Shown: positions 8,473-18,986, counted from the first letter of the stretch. The stretch: 64,000 nt of DNA from Streptomyces marianii (GCF_005795905.1 NZ_VAWE01000001.1:558001-622000), one strand, 5' to 3'. The notes: generated from the sequence alone by a model not told the origin. Program-made: numbers and translations.

Positions 8473-8487
8473 GATGTCCCCTCGTCC

Positions 8488-8895
8488 TCAACTCAGGAGC
8501 TTGTCCTTGGCTCGCTGGAACTCCTCCTCGCTCAGGTCACCCTTGGCCTTGAGCTCGGAGAGCCGGGCAAGCTCGTCCCCCGGGCCGGCACCCTTGGCGG
8601 TCTGCCGGATGTACGCGTTGAAGGCTTCCTGCTGCTCCTGCGCGTGCGTGATCTCGCGCTTGCCCATGTCCTTGCCGCGGACGATCACGTAGACCAGCAC
8701 GCCGAGGAACGGAATCAGCAGCATGAAGATCAACCAGGCCGCCTTGGCCCAGCCGCTCATCTCGTGGTCACGGAAGATGTCCACGAAGACACGGAAGAGC
8801 AGCACCAGCCACACGACCCAGAGGAAGATCCACATCACGGTCCAGAACGCGCCCAGAACCGGATAGTCGTAAGCGAGGTAGACCGTGTCGTCCAT
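8488..8895 (-). CDS. SHOCT/PLDc_N domain membrane protein
   Basis: A 135-residue protein. Two hydrophobic segments (about 12-35 and 49-69) form a phospholipase-D-nuclease N-terminal-like module with the WxxFxLLIPFLGVLVYVI pattern. The C-terminal short helical SHOCT motif follows (ELARLSELKAKGDLSEEEF, about residues 108-126). SHOCT modules are oligomerisation or anchoring elements. ATG at 8895 is supported by AGGAGG about 8 bp upstream. First gene of a likely pair with the DUF7144 gene; divergent from the antiporter gene. Confidence 0.9.
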   Translation of the reverse strand: MDDTVYLAYDYPVLGAFWTVMWIFLWVVWLVLLFRVFVDIFRDHEMSGWAKAAWLIFMLLIPFLGVLVYVIVRGKDMGKREITHAQEQQEAFNAYIRQTAKGAGPGDELARLSELKAKGDLSEEEFQRAKDKLLS

Positions 8896-9069
8896 CTCCG
8901 TCCTCCTGCCGTTCCCGTCGGACCTCGGGTGTCCGCTCGCCGTCAGTGTGGGGCGGCGGGCGAGCGGTTCCCTCACCCCGCACGGGTGAATCGGCGGCCC
9001 GGCAGGACCGCGCGGGGTGGCGGCCGCGCACCGTGTCGGTGCGTGGGCGGGACGGCCCCGTACCCGACG

Positions 9070-10407
9070 ATGAACCGGTCCGTGTTGCCTGGTGACCGGG
9101 TGGGTGATGAGCGCGTGAGCGGCGGGAACGCCTTGACCGGGGTGGCCGTGGCGGTGGTCACCGCGGGGTATGCGCTGGTGTCGCGGCGCATCGCCGCCAC
9201 CGCCGTCACCGCGCCCCTGTTCTTCACCGCCTGCGGTGTGCTCATCGGCCCCGCCGGACTCGGCCTCTTCGGCCTCGAGCACAGCGCGGGCCCGGTTCTG
9301 GTCCTGGTCGAAACGGCACTGGCGCTGGTCCTGTTCACCGACGCGATGAGCCTGCGCGGACGCCAGCTGCACCAAGGCCGCTTCCTGCCCGTGCGGCTGC
9401 TGGCGATCGGACTCCCGCTGACGATCGCGGCGGGCTGGCTGCTCGCCTGGCCGCTGCTGCCCGGGCCGACCGTGTGGGAACTGGCGCTGATCGCCACGAT
9501 CCTCGCGCCCACCGACGCGGCGGTGTGCCGTACCGCCCTCTCCTCACCCCGGGTGCCGCCGCTGGTGCGCAGCGGTCTCAACGCGGAGTGCGGCGTCGGT
9601 GACGGCATCGTCCTCCCGGTCTTCGTCCTGCTGCTCGCGGCCCTGCCCGGCGCCGCCGAGGAGGACCACGTGGGTGTCTTCTGGCGCTCGCTGGTGCTCA
9701 GCGCGGCGCTCGGGGTCGCCTGCGGCGTCGCGGCGGGCCTGCTGCTGGGGCGGGCCCGTGCCGCCGGGTGGGTGAGCGGGGAGGGGAACCAGCTGATGAT
9801 CCTGGCCACCGTCCTGGCGTCCTTCGCGCTCGCGCGGCTCGTCGACGGCAGCGGCTTCATCGCCGTCTGGGCGGCGGGTATCGCGTTCGCCGTACTGGTG
9901 CGCCGCGGCGGACCGGCGGACGACTCCCCGGACGGGGCGCGGAGCCGGAGATTCGCCGGGGGCCACGAGTTCACCGAGAACGTGGCCGCGCTGCTGGCGG
10001 CGATGAGCTTCCTGGTGTTCGGTGCCGTGCTGCTGGGGCCGGCGCTGGAGTACCTGGACTGGCGGACCGTCGTGTACGCGCTGCTCAGCCTCACGGTGGT
10101 GCGGATGGTGCCGGTCGCGCTCGCCCTGGCCGGCACCGGGCTGCGGCCGCCGACCGTGGCGTATGTGGGCTGGTTCGGGCCGCGGGGACTGGCGTCGCTG
10201 GTCCTGGCGCTGCTGGTGGTGAAGGAGTACGGCGCCGCGGCTGCCCTGCCCGGCCGGGTCGTGGCCGTCACCGTGGGGCTGAGCGTGCTGGCGCACGGGG
10301 TGACGTCGATCCTGCTGAGCGAGCGGTACGGATCCTGGTACGAGAAGGCGTCGCGACGCGATCCGGAGCTGCGGGAACGCGTGTCCGACGGCGAGCGGGG
10401 CGGTTGA
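9070..10407 (+). CDS. Na+/H+ (cation/proton) antiporter, CPA1-like
   Basis: A 445-residue cation:proton antiporter with about twelve membrane helices. The acidic transport motif ILAPTDAAVC and the following LNAECGVGDGIVLPVF are positioned as the conserved ATDPV and NAExxxND segments of CPA1 exchangers. They suggest exchange of Na+ or K+ for H+ across the plasma membrane. GTG at 9115 is an alternative start that removes a polar 15-residue leader; neither start has a strong ribosome site. Divergent from the SHOCT gene. Confidence 0.88.
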   Translation: MNRSVLPGDRVGDERVSGGNALTGVAVAVVTAGYALVSRRIAATAVTAPLFFTACGVLIGPAGLGLFGLEHSAGPVLVLVETALALVLFTDAMSLRGRQLHQGRFLPVRLLAIGLPLTIAAGWLLAWPLLPGPTVWELALIATILAPTDAAVCRTALSSPRVPPLVRSGLNAECGVGDGIVLPVFVLLLAALPGAAEEDHVGVFWRSLVLSAALGVACGVAAGLLLGRARAAGWVSGEGNQLMILATVLASFALARLVDGSGFIAVWAAGIAFAVLVRRGGPADDSPDGARSRRFAGGHEFTENVAALLAAMSFLVFGAVLLGPALEYLDWRTVVYALLSLTVVRMVPVALALAGTGLRPPTVAYVGWFGPRGLASLVLALLVVKEYGAAAALPGRVVAVTVGLSVLAHGVTSILLSERYGSWYEKASRRDPELRERVSDGERGG

Positions 10408-10592
10408 CGGTCCGGGCGCGGCGTCGCCCCCTGCGGGGGCCGGGCGGCGTCGGGCCCGCGCCGGGCACGGCAGGCGGCGGCCCGCGCGGAGCGGGCATCC
10501 CCCTGCGGGGGCCGGGCGGCGTACGCGGACCGGGCCGGGCGCATCCGGCCGAACACCGCCCGGAGCCGCGTCCCACGGGCCGTGCGGCGGTC

Positions 10593-10790
10593 TCAGTCGG
10601 GCAGCAGGCGCAGCTCCACCACGCGGAGGCCGAGGTCCTGGAAGCGTACGAGCAGCCCGTACAGATGTGCCTCGTCGGTGACGGGCCCGTACAGGACGGT
10701 CTCCTCAGGCACCGTCACTTCGTCGAGCTCGGGAAAAGCACCGGCGACGGCCGGTGACAGATGACCGGAGATGCGGAACTCGTATCGCAT
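10593..10790 (-). CDS. Small hypothetical protein (65 aa)
   Basis: A 65-residue protein starting MRYEFRISG with a beta-alpha-beta look and no cysteines or membrane segment. GGGGAAG about 8 bp before the ATG at 10790 supports the start. The pattern MRYEFRISGxxS...EELxVxxTxLxGxVxDxAxLxGLLxRxxxLGL is common in small streptomycete proteins of unknown function. It lies about 120 bp downstream of, and on the opposite side from the promoter of, the large LuxR regulator gene. No function assigned. Confidence 0.75.
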   Translation of the reverse strand: MRYEFRISGHLSPAVAGAFPELDEVTVPEETVLYGPVTDEAHLYGLLVRFQDLGLRVVELRLLPD

Positions 10791-10907
10791 GCGAGCACTT
10801 CCCCGTGCGCTGAGGGCTCTTGCCGCATGGTCCCGCCGCGCGCGTCCTGACCGCATCACCCGGGCGAGGTGACCCGGCGCGCGAACTGGCCGCCCGACCG
10901 TGCGGCC

Positions 10908-13649
10908 TCAGAGCAGTCCGGCGTCCCTGGCGCGGCGTACCGCCTCGCTGCGGCGGGACACCGACAGCTTGCGGTAGACGCTCTTCAGATGCGTCTTGAC
11001 GGTGTTGACGGACAGGAACAGCTCGGCGGCGATCTCGTCCGTCGACATCATCTCGGCGGCGCAGCGCAGGACGTCGCACTCCCGGGGACTGAGCTGCTCG
11101 ACGAGCAGTGGAGCCCCGGCGGCCGAGTCCCCGGAACCCGATCCGCCGCCACCGGCCCTCTGCTCCGTCTCTCCGGACCGGCCCGTCAACCAGGCCCGCG
11201 CGTCGGCCAGTCCGGGAGCGCGGGCGAGGACGTGCCGCAGCCACGGGCCGGACTCCGTGAACGGGGCGCGAAGTCCGTGCGTCCGCGCGGTGCGCACGGC
11301 GCCGGCGACGAGCGTCGCCGCTCTCGCGGTGTCCCCCTCGACCGCCGCCAGCTGGGCCTCGAGCAGCTGCGCACGGACCCGGACCGCCGGGGGGACACAG
11401 TCGCCTGCGGGGAGCCCGGCGAGCAGCCGGCGCGCCTGTCCGCCGTCCCCGGCCGCGAGATGGGCGGCGGCCGACGCGGCGGTGAGGGCGGGGACGCCCG
11501 GAGGTGCCTCCTCCAGTGCGGCGAGCGCGGCCGCCGCGTCACCGCGCACCAGGTGGACGGAGCAGCGAGCCACGGCGATCCGGCCCGCCGCCGCTCCCCC
11601 GGCGACGGCGGGACCGTCGGCGGAGACGGGTGCGTCGTCGAGCGCCGACAGTGCCGCCGCCGCGCGCCCGTGGGCGAGTTCGAGGCGGGAGCGCAGCACC
11701 GCGGCCTCGGCGGCGGCCGGTACGTCACGGACGGGCGCGTGGGTGCGGGCGGCGGCGAGATACCGGCCGGCAGCCGTGAGGTCGCCGCGGTCGGCGGCGA
11801 CCGAGGCGAGCGCGAGATGGCAGCGTGCCGTGCGGCGGTCGACGGGAATGCCGTGCTCCTCCGCGGCCTTGAGTCCGTCCCGGGCGTGTGCCTCGGCCTC
11901 TCGCAGCAGTCCGTCGGCGGCCTCGGCGAGGGCCAGCGCGCCGAGGCAGTGGTAGCGGACCGTCCAGGTGTGCTCGTCCGTGGCCGCGGCGAGTGCGGCG
12001 GCGAACGCCTCACGGGCCTCGGACCGGTGCCCGGTGGCCAGCAGGGCGCGGCCGCGGCCGTACCGCCGGAGTACCTCGATCTCCGGGTGCCGGGCGAGCA
12101 CGTCGGGGTCCACCCGGTCCATCAGCGTCCGCACCTCGCGGTCGGGGTCCGGCGTGCCGTGGTCCGGGCCGGTCTCCTCCGCGGCCCGCTCGGCGTCGTC
12201 GCCGTCCCCGACCGAGGCGGGCGCCCGGAGGTTCGCGGTGCCGGTGTCCGCGCCGGTGAGAAGCAGCAGCAGAGCCCGGGTGAGCAGGCTCTCGGGTGTG
12301 TCGTCGCCGTGGGGACGGACCCCCGCGAGGTGTTTGCGGCCGGCGGCGGCGTCACCGCGGGCCAGTGCGCAGACGGCCGCGGTGAGGGCGGGCGCGGTGC
12401 CGGGCAGTCCGTCCGGCATCCCACTGAACAACCGTTCGAGACGGTGGCTGTCCGGTCCGGTGAGGAGGCGCCCGGCGGCGAGCCTGTCGACGAGGAGACC
12501 GGCGGCGTAGGGCCAGTCGTCCGCCGCTGCCGCGTGCTCGATCGCGTCGGTCACCCTGTCGTGTCCGTCGAGCCATCGTGCGGCCTCTCGGTGCAGGGGC
12601 CCGCCGAGGGCCGGGCTGCGGCTGCGCAGATGGGCCCGGAGCACTTCGGCGAACAGCGGGTGGCAGCGGTACCAGGAGGTGTCGCCGATCGGCTCGACGA
12701 AGGCGTTGTCGCGGACGAGCCTGCCGAGGATGTGCTCGCCGTCGTCCCGTCCGGTGAGGGCGTCGGCCAGTCCCGGGTGGACGTGGGAGAGGATGCTGGT
12801 CCGGATGAGCAGGTCCTGGGTCGCCGCGGGCTGGGCTGCCAGGACCTCGGCCGTCAGATAGTCGGCGACGGCGTTCTGCGAGGCGGCGAAGGACTGGGCG
12901 AAGTGCTCGGCGTCCTCCGCGCTTTGCATGGCCAGGGCGCACAGCCGCAGCCCGGCGGCCCAGCCCTGGGTGCGGTCGGTGAGGGCGCCGACGCTCTCCT
13001 GGGAGGGCGTGAGCCCGTGGCAGCGCAGCAGTTGCGCCGTCTCGCGCGGGGTGAAGGCCAGTTCGGACCGGCGGATCTCGCAGACCCGGGCCTCGGCGCG
13101 GTAGCGGTGGAGGGGCAGCGCGGGATCGACCCGCCCGATGAGGACCAGCCGCAGGGACGGCCCGGCATGGGCGAGGAGGAAGTCCAGCTCGGTGGAGACG
13201 CCGTGGACGCCCGCGTGTTCCAGGCCGTCGAGGACGAGCACGACCGGTTGGGGCAACTGGGTGAGGGCGGAGGCGAGCCGGACGATCAGCGAGTGGTCGA
13301 CGTTGTCGGCGCTCGACGGGCTGCCGACACCGTCGGGCAGTGGCACCCGGTGGTAGCGGAAGGCGCCGAGCACGTAGGCCCAGAACACGCCCGGCGCGTT
13401 GTCGTCGCTCTCCACGGTGAGCCAGACGACCGGGCCGGGGGCGAGGTCGGCCTCGCGCCAGGAGGCGGCGAGGGTGGTCTTGCCCGCGCCGGCGGGGCCC
13501 GTGATCACGGTGAGGGGGCCCTGGGCGCCCTCGGTGAGCCGGTCCAGGAGACGCTGCCGGGCCACGAAGGCAGGCGGTACGGCGGGTACCGCGAACTTCG
13601 CGGCCAGCAGCGGGTCGCCGCTGGGGTGCAGTTGGGCGTCCTCGGCCAT
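10908..13649 (-). CDS. MalT-like LuxR-family ATP-dependent transcription regulator
   Basis: A 913-residue STAND-type regulator: Walker A GPAGAGKTT (about 51-59), a long helical TPR-like central region, and a C-terminal LuxR helix-turn-helix (LSPRECDVLRCAAEMMS to NTVKTHLKSVYRKL, about 848-905). MalT/LAL regulators are ATP-driven signal-responsive activators of catabolic or secondary-metabolism genes. ATG at 13649 is taken; an in-frame GTG nine bases upstream is equally possible. No biosynthetic cluster is adjacent, so the target is unknown. Divergent from the lipid kinase gene across 360 bp. Confidence 0.95.
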   Translation of the reverse strand: MAEDAQLHPSGDPLLAAKFAVPAVPPAFVARQRLLDRLTEGAQGPLTVITGPAGAGKTTLAASWREADLAPGPVVWLTVESDDNAPGVFWAYVLGAFRYHRVPLPDGVGSPSSADNVDHSLIVRLASALTQLPQPVVLVLDGLEHAGVHGVSTELDFLLAHAGPSLRLVLIGRVDPALPLHRYRAEARVCEIRRSELAFTPRETAQLLRCHGLTPSQESVGALTDRTQGWAAGLRLCALAMQSAEDAEHFAQSFAASQNAVADYLTAEVLAAQPAATQDLLIRTSILSHVHPGLADALTGRDDGEHILGRLVRDNAFVEPIGDTSWYRCHPLFAEVLRAHLRSRSPALGGPLHREAARWLDGHDRVTDAIEHAAAADDWPYAAGLLVDRLAAGRLLTGPDSHRLERLFSGMPDGLPGTAPALTAAVCALARGDAAAGRKHLAGVRPHGDDTPESLLTRALLLLLTGADTGTANLRAPASVGDGDDAERAAEETGPDHGTPDPDREVRTLMDRVDPDVLARHPEIEVLRRYGRGRALLATGHRSEAREAFAAALAAATDEHTWTVRYHCLGALALAEAADGLLREAEAHARDGLKAAEEHGIPVDRRTARCHLALASVAADRGDLTAAGRYLAAARTHAPVRDVPAAAEAAVLRSRLELAHGRAAAALSALDDAPVSADGPAVAGGAAAGRIAVARCSVHLVRGDAAAALAALEEAPPGVPALTAASAAAHLAAGDGGQARRLLAGLPAGDCVPPAVRVRAQLLEAQLAAVEGDTARAATLVAGAVRTARTHGLRAPFTESGPWLRHVLARAPGLADARAWLTGRSGETEQRAGGGGSGSGDSAAGAPLLVEQLSPRECDVLRCAAEMMSTDEIAAELFLSVNTVKTHLKSVYRKLSVSRRSEAVRRARDAGLL

Positions 13650-14009
13650 GGGTTCCACCGCCGTGCCGTCCGTTCGTCAGCCAGCCCTCATGATCCCAGC
13701 GGCCTTCCATGATCGCCAACGGCGGCGTCGGTGCCGCACTGAACGTGTCCCGCGGCCTGCGACCGGCCGGCGAGGCGGCAGGGGCCCGGGAGGAGGGGGA
13801 CCTCGCGGCGCACGGACCCGGCGCGGACGGCCGCGGGACGAACGGGCCCCGAACCGGGCGCGAGCCCGACCGGGGCCTCGCAACGCACCGGCCCCGGAAC
13901 GACCGCCGACGTCCGGAACCGGCCCGGGCAGGCCCCGCGGCGTCAGAAGAGGCGGCCGCCCCCGCGCGGTTGTGCAATGGCGGTAGGACGCACACGGACC
14001 GGAGGTGCC
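13650..14009. other. Divergent intergenic region
   Basis: Non-coding stretch between the LuxR regulator (left) and the lipid kinase (right). Very GC-rich, without a recognisable sigma-70-type promoter pair or strong palindrome. The GGAGGTG ribosome site of the kinase is at 14001-14007. Confidence 0.5.
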
Positions 14010-15320
14010 ATGGACGACGACGGCAGGACGCGCGTGGTCCGGAGCCGGCGCTGGAGCGCGCGGCTGGCGATCCTCGCGGCCGCCGCGACCGTCGTGCTGC
14101 TCGTGGCCTCCGGACTCGGCGGCATCGCGATGGTGCTGCTGGTGCTCGCCGGGACGGTGGTGACGGCGGCGGCCCTGTGGTGGGCGCTGACCCGGCGCGG
14201 GCCCGTGCGGGTGCTGGCGGTCCTGCTGGCGCTGGCCGCCCCGCTGACCGTCATCTGGCTTCAGGCCCGTTCGGGGGTGCTGTGGGTCATGGTGCTGTGT
14301 CTCGTCCTGGGGGCGGTGGCCGCCTCGGCCGGCTGGGAAGCCCTCGCCCTGGACGCCCGGCGCAAGGCCCAGCCCACGGTGGCCGCGGAGCGTCCCGCAC
14401 GCCCGTTCCTGATCATGAACCCGCGCTCGGGCGGCGGGAAGGTGGAGCGCTTCGGGCTGAAGGCGAAGGCGGAGCGTACGGGGGCGGAGGTCTTCATGCT
14501 GGATCCGGAACGTCCGAGCGACGTCGAGGCCGTGGCCCGGCAGGCGGTCGCCGCCGGCGCGGACCTGCTCGGGGTCGCCGGCGGGGACGGTACGCAGGCG
14601 CTGGTGGCGGGGGTGGCCGCGGAGCACGGGATGCCGTTCGTAGTGGTCCCCGCCGGAACCCGGAACCATTTCGCGCTGGACCTGGGACTCGACCGGGACG
14701 ACCCCTCGCGGGCACTGGAGGCGCTGACCGACGGGGTCGAACTCGTCGTCGACCTGGGCATGGCCGGCGACCGGGTGTTCGTCAACAACGCCTCGTTCGG
14801 GGCGTATGCACTGGTCGTGCAGAGCGACGCCTACCGCGAAGACAAGGTCGGCACCGCCCTGCAGTTGTTCCCCGACGTGCTGACGCACCGGGCCGGACCG
14901 CGGCTCACCGTGCGGGCCGCGGGGACGACGCTCGACTCCCCGCAGGCGGTCCTGGTCAGCAACAACCCCTACCGCGCCGGGGACCGGACGGCTGTCGCGC
15001 GCCGCGACCGCCTCGACCGGGGCGTCCTGGGCGTCGTGAGTGTGACGGTGGAGAGTGCCGCCCAGGCCGCCGGGCTGCTGCGCGGCGAACGCTCGGCCGG
15101 GTTCACCACCCTCACCGCCCGCGAGGTCGTCGTGGCGGCCGACGCGCCGGAGGTGCAGGTCGGCGTGGACGGGGAGGCCCTGACGATGCCCGTGCCGGTG
15201 CGCTGCACCATCAGGCCCGGCGCACTGCGGGTGCGCGTCCCCCGCCACCGGCCCGGGGTCCCCCTCGCCCGGCCACGGCTGAACTGGCGCCGGCTGGCGA
15301 TGCTGGCGCTGGCGCGCTGA
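14010..15320 (+). CDS. Diacylglycerol/sphingosine kinase-family lipid kinase
   Basis: A 436-residue membrane-anchored lipid kinase. Three or four N-terminal hydrophobic segments (to about 110) precede the catalytic region. There, PFLIMNPRSGGGK opens the DAGK_cat domain, GVAGGDGTQALVAG is the nucleotide-binding GGDGT loop (about 190) and PAGTRNHFALDLG follows. The C-terminal half (DLGMAGDRVFVNNASFGAY) is the second lobe. It probably phosphorylates diacylglycerol or a related lipid at the inner membrane. The start is fixed by GGAGGTG at 14001. Confidence 0.93.
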   Translation: MDDDGRTRVVRSRRWSARLAILAAAATVVLLVASGLGGIAMVLLVLAGTVVTAAALWWALTRRGPVRVLAVLLALAAPLTVIWLQARSGVLWVMVLCLVLGAVAASAGWEALALDARRKAQPTVAAERPARPFLIMNPRSGGGKVERFGLKAKAERTGAEVFMLDPERPSDVEAVARQAVAAGADLLGVAGGDGTQALVAGVAAEHGMPFVVVPAGTRNHFALDLGLDRDDPSRALEALTDGVELVVDLGMAGDRVFVNNASFGAYALVVQSDAYREDKVGTALQLFPDVLTHRAGPRLTVRAAGTTLDSPQAVLVSNNPYRAGDRTAVARRDRLDRGVLGVVSVTVESAAQAAGLLRGERSAGFTTLTAREVVVAADAPEVQVGVDGEALTMPVPVRCTIRPGALRVRVPRHRPGVPLARPRLNWRRLAMLALAR

Positions 15321-15400
15321 CGCGGCCACCGGGCGGGTCCGGGCCGTCGACGGCACCGCGGCGGACCGGGCCTCTCCGACCCCACGACGCCGCGCGAGGG

Positions 15401-15567
15401 CACGCCCCGGGCACGGTGGGACGCGGCACCAGGCACCCGAACCACGCACGGCCCGCCACCGGCGCCCCCCGGCAGGGCACACCCTGCTCGGTGACGCGTC
15501 CGAGATACCACGCACGCCCCGGGCACGGTGGGACGCGGCGCCACGCACCCGAACCACGCACGGCCCG
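15401..15567 (+). repeat. Two 55-bp direct repeats spaced 112 bp
   Basis: Copies at 15401-15455 and 15513-15567 begin CACGCCCCGGGCACGGTGGG and end GAACCACGCACGGCCCG, differing at only two positions (GGCACCAGG versus GGCGCCACG). A shorter relative of the 3' half (AGACCACGCACGGCCCG) follows at about 15646. No coding function. Confidence 0.85.
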
Positions 15568-15660
15568 CACCCGCACCCGCACCCGCAGGGCGGACGCGGC
15601 CCGGCCCGCACACCACGGACAAGGCACGACGCACCACCAGGCACGCAGACCACGCACGGC

Positions 15661-15689
15661 CCGCGTCCGCCCCCGTGGGGCGGACGCGG
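15661..15689 (-). terminator. Hairpin after meaB
   Basis: Perfect 13-bp stem CCGCGTCCGCCCC / GGGGCGGACGCGG with a 3-nt CGT loop, 52 bp beyond the meaB stop. No T-run follows, which is usual in streptomycetes. It could also end the rightward lipid kinase transcript. Confidence 0.6.
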
Positions 15690-15740
15690 CACGGTGACGC
15701 GCCCCGCGACGCCGCGTACGCCTACGGCGCACGCTCCGGT

Positions 15741-16769
15741 TCACGCCTCCCGCGCGAACGCCTCCAGGATGCGCTCCGCCGCGAGGGTGGCGGTCAGTTC
15801 CCCGTCGCGGACCTGCTGTTCGAGGGCGGGGCCGAGGGCCCGTACGGCCGGGTGGCCGCGGAGACGGCCGAGGAGTTCGTCCCGGACCATCGCCCACGCC
15901 CACTGGACCTGCTGGTCGCGGCGCTTGGCGTCGAGGTGGCCGCCCGCGTCGAGCAGGGCGCGGTGCTGCTCCAGCCGTTCCCAGACCGTGTCGAGCCCGC
16001 TCGACTCCCGCGCGCTGCAGCTCAGCACCGGCGGGGTCCAGACGGCGTCGGCCGACGGGGTCTCCCCGGATCCGGCGGAGTGGTGGGCGGGGGGACGCAT
16101 CAGCCGCAGCGCGCCGGCCAGTTCGCGCGCGGCGGTGCGGGCGTCGCGCTCGTGCGGCCCGTCGGCCTTGTTGACCGCGAGGACGTCGGCCAGTTCCAGG
16201 ACGCCCTTCTTGATGCCCTGGAGCTGGTCGCCGGTCCGGGCGAGGGTGAGCAGCAGGAAGGAGTCGACCATCCCGGCGACGGCCGTCTCGGACTGGCCGA
16301 CGCCGACGGTCTCCACCAGGACCACGTCGTAGCCGGCGGCCTCCATCACCACCATGGACTCGCGGGTCGCCTTGGCCACGCCGCCGAGCGTGCCGGCCGA
16401 CGGCGACGGCCGGACGAAGGCCGCCGGGTCCACGGCCAGCCGCTCCATCCGCGTCTTGTCGCCGAGGATGGAGCCGCCGGTGCGGGTGGAGGACGGGTCG
16501 ACGGCCAGCACCGCCACCCGGTGGCCGAGCCCGGTCAGCATCGTGCCGAAGGCGTCGATGAAGGTGGACTTCCCCACCCCCGGCACTCCGCTGACACCGA
16601 TCCGCCGTGCGTTGCCGCTGTGCGGCAGCAGTTCGGTCAGCAGCCGCTGGGCCGCGGCGCGGTGGTCGGGCCGGGTGGACTCGACGAGGGTGATGGCGCG
16701 GGCCACGGCCGCCCGCTTCCCGTCGAGCACACCCTTGACGTAGGCGTCGATGTCGACTTCCCTGGCCAT
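15741..16769 (-). CDS. meaB: Methylmalonyl-CoA mutase-associated GTPase MeaB
   Basis: A 342-residue G3E/ArgK-MeaB GTPase. P-loop [12 protein letters not shown] (about 58-69), [20 protein letters not shown] (switch region) and the NKAD base-recognition motif are intact. MeaB protects and reloads adenosylcobalamin on methylmalonyl-CoA mutase. ATG at 16769 lies 6 bp after the stop of mutB, making it the third gene of the mutA-mutB-meaB operon. The length matches the family. Confidence 0.97.
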   Translation of the reverse strand: MAREVDIDAYVKGVLDGKRAAVARAITLVESTRPDHRAAAQRLLTELLPHSGNARRIGVSGVPGVGKSTFIDAFGTMLTGLGHRVAVLAVDPSSTRTGGSILGDKTRMERLAVDPAAFVRPSPSAGTLGGVAKATRESMVVMEAAGYDVVLVETVGVGQSETAVAGMVDSFLLLTLARTGDQLQGIKKGVLELADVLAVNKADGPHERDARTAARELAGALRLMRPPAHHSAGSGETPSADAVWTPPVLSCSARESSGLDTVWERLEQHRALLDAGGHLDAKRRDQQVQWAWAMVRDELLGRLRGHPAVRALGPALEQQVRDGELTATLAAERILEAFAREA

Positions 16770-16775
16770 CCGCGG

Positions 16776-18986
16776 CTACAGCTCGTCGTGGCCCAGCGCC
16801 GCGGCCAGGCGCTCGACCAGGTCGTGGGCGGCGTCGGGGATGACCGTGCCCGGCGGGAAGACCGCCGTCGCCCCCATCTCCAGCAGGGTCGGCACGTCCT
16901 GCGGAGGGATCACCCCGCCCACGACGATCATGATGTCGTCGCGGCCCTCCTCCGCGAGCTGCTCGCGCAGCGCCGGGACGAGGGTGAGATGTCCGGCCGC
17001 GAGCGACGAGACGCCCACGACGTGCACGTCCGCTTCGACCGCCTGCCGGGCCACCTCGGCCGGGGTCTGGAACAGCGGGCCGACGTCCACGTCGAAGCCC
17101 AGGTCGGCGAACGCGGAGGCGATCACCTTCTGGCCGCGGTCGTGGCCGTCCTGGCCCATCTTGGCGACGAGGATGCGCGGACGGCGCCCCTCCGCCTCCT
17201 CGAAGCGGTCGACCAGTGCACGCGTGCGGTCCACGGAGGGGGACTCTCCTGCCTCGTTGCGGTACACGCCGGAGATCGTACGGATCTGGCCCGCGTGCCG
17301 TCCGTACACCTTTTCCAGTGCGTCGGAGATCTCGCCGACGGTGGCCTTCGCCCGGGCGGCGTTCACGGCGAGCGCGAGCAGGTTGCTCTCCAGGCCGGCC
17401 CCGGAGTCGCGTCCGGCGGCCTCGGTCAGGGCGCGCAGCGCGTCCTGGCAGACGGTCTCGTCGCGCTCCTCGCGGAGCCGGCGCAGCTTGGCGATCTGCT
17501 GGGCGCGCACCGAGGAGTTGTCGACCTTGAGGACGTCGATCTGCTCGTCGTTCTCGACGCGGTACTTGTTGACCCCGATGACGGGCTGCCGCCCGGAGTC
17601 GATACGGGCCTGGGTGCGGGCCGCGGCCTCCTCCACGCGCAGCTTGGGGATGCCGGCGTCGATGGCCTGCGCCATGCCGCCGGCGGCCTCGACCTCCTGG
17701 ATGTGCTGCCAGGCCCGGTGCGCGAGGTCGTACGTCAGCCTCTCGACGTACGCGCTGCCGCCCCAGGGGTCGATGACGCGGCAGGTGCCGGACTCCTGCT
17801 GGAGCACGAGCTGGGTGTTGCGGGCGATGCGGGCGGAGAAGTCCGTCGGCAGGGCGAGCGCCTCGTCGAGGGCGTTGGTGTGCAGCGACTGGGTGTGGCC
17901 CTGGGTCGCCGCCATGGCCTCCACGCAGGTGCGGGTGACGTTGTTGAAGACGTCCTGCGCGGTGAGCGACCAGCCGGAGGTCTGCGAATGGGTGCGCAGT
18001 GACAGCGACTTGGCGTTCTTCGGCTCGAACTGCTTGACCAGCTTGGCCCAGAGGAGCCGGGCCGCGCGCATCTTGGCGATCTCCATGAAGAAGTTCATGC
18101 CGATCGCCCAGAAGAAGGACAGACGCGGCGCGAAGGCGTCCACGTCGAGGCCCGCGTCCCGCCCGGCGCGCAGGTACTCCACACCGTCGGCGAGGGTGTA
18201 CGCCAGCTCCAGGTCGGCCGTCGCTCCGGCCTCCTGGATGTGGTAGCCGGAGATGGAGATGGAGTTGTAGCGCGGCATCCTCTGCGAGGTGTACGCGAAG
18301 ATGTCGGAGATGATCCGCATCGAGGGCCGGGGCGGATAGATGTAGGTGTTGCGGACCATGAACTCCTTGAGGATGTCGTTCTGGATGGTCCCGGCCAGCT
18401 TCTCGGGCGGTACGCCCTGCTCCTCGGCCGCCACGATGTAGAGCGCGAGTACGGGCAGCACGGCGCCGTTCATCGTCATCGACACGGTCATCCTGTCCAG
18501 CGGGATGCCGTCGAAGAGCTGCCGCATGTCGTAGATGGAGTCGATGGCGACGCCCGCCATGCCGACGTCACCGGTCACGCGCGGGTGGTCGCTGTCGTAG
18601 CCGCGGTGCGTGGGCAGGTCGAAGGCGACCGACAGGCCCTTCTGGCCGGCGGCGAGGTTGCGCCGGTAGAAGGCGTTGGACTCCTCGGCCGTGGAGAAGC
18701 CCGCGTACTGGCGGACCGTCCACGGCTGGTTGACGTACATCGTCGGGTACGGGCCGCGCAGATACGGCGCCACGCCCGGGTAGGTGCCGAGGAAGTCCAG
18801 GCCCTCCAGGTCGCGGCCGGTGTAGAGGGGCTTGACGCCGATGCCCTCCGGCGTCTCCCACAGCAGGTCGTCGGCGCTGCTGCCGGTGGCCTCCTTCACG
18901 GCGGCGCGCCACTGCTCCTCCGCGGCCTCGGCGGGCGGGGTGCACTCGCCGAGGGCGACCTCGGAGAAGTCGGGGATCTGCGTCAC
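16776..18986 (-). CDS. mutB: Methylmalonyl-CoA mutase, large (catalytic) subunit
   Basis: A 736-residue catalytic subunit that interconverts methylmalonyl-CoA and succinyl-CoA in propionate/odd-chain catabolism and polyketide precursor supply. The TIM-barrel domain contains [20 protein letters not shown] and the substrate region [15 protein letters not shown]. The C-terminal B12 domain has the cobalt-ligand motif DGHDRG (about 614) and the GSS-type GVSSLAAGH segment. The GTG start at 18986 overlaps the mutA stop by 4 bp (GTGA). Confidence 0.98.
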   Translation of the reverse strand: MTQIPDFSEVALGECTPPAEAAEEQWRAAVKEATGSSADDLLWETPEGIGVKPLYTGRDLEGLDFLGTYPGVAPYLRGPYPTMYVNQPWTVRQYAGFSTAEESNAFYRRNLAAGQKGLSVAFDLPTHRGYDSDHPRVTGDVGMAGVAIDSIYDMRQLFDGIPLDRMTVSMTMNGAVLPVLALYIVAAEEQGVPPEKLAGTIQNDILKEFMVRNTYIYPPRPSMRIISDIFAYTSQRMPRYNSISISGYHIQEAGATADLELAYTLADGVEYLRAGRDAGLDVDAFAPRLSFFWAIGMNFFMEIAKMRAARLLWAKLVKQFEPKNAKSLSLRTHSQTSGWSLTAQDVFNNVTRTCVEAMAATQGHTQSLHTNALDEALALPTDFSARIARNTQLVLQQESGTCRVIDPWGGSAYVERLTYDLAHRAWQHIQEVEAAGGMAQAIDAGIPKLRVEEAAARTQARIDSGRQPVIGVNKYRVENDEQIDVLKVDNSSVRAQQIAKLRRLREERDETVCQDALRALTEAAGRDSGAGLESNLLALAVNAARAKATVGEISDALEKVYGRHAGQIRTISGVYRNEAGESPSVDRTRALVDRFEEAEGRRPRILVAKMGQDGHDRGQKVIASAFADLGFDVDVGPLFQTPAEVARQAVEADVHVVGVSSLAAGHLTLVPALREQLAEEGRDDIMIVVGGVIPPQDVPTLLEMGATAVFPPGTVIPDAAHDLVERLAAALGHDEL

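Larger units (their letters stand above)
15321..15740. other. Repetitive intergenic region
   Basis: Non-coding 420 bp between convergent genes. It holds two near-identical 55-bp direct repeats (15401-15455 and 15513-15567), a third partial copy of the ACCACGCACGGCCCG end near 15645, and the hairpin at 15661-15689. Confidence 0.7.

Noticed and set aside
7672..9069. Long open frame fused in front of the antiporter
   Set aside because: The upstream codons run through MITE C and the antisense of two real genes; composition is a GC-bias artefact.
9115..10407. GTG 9115 as certain start of the antiporter
   Set aside because: Plausible but no better ribosome site than ATG 9070; kept as an alternative only.
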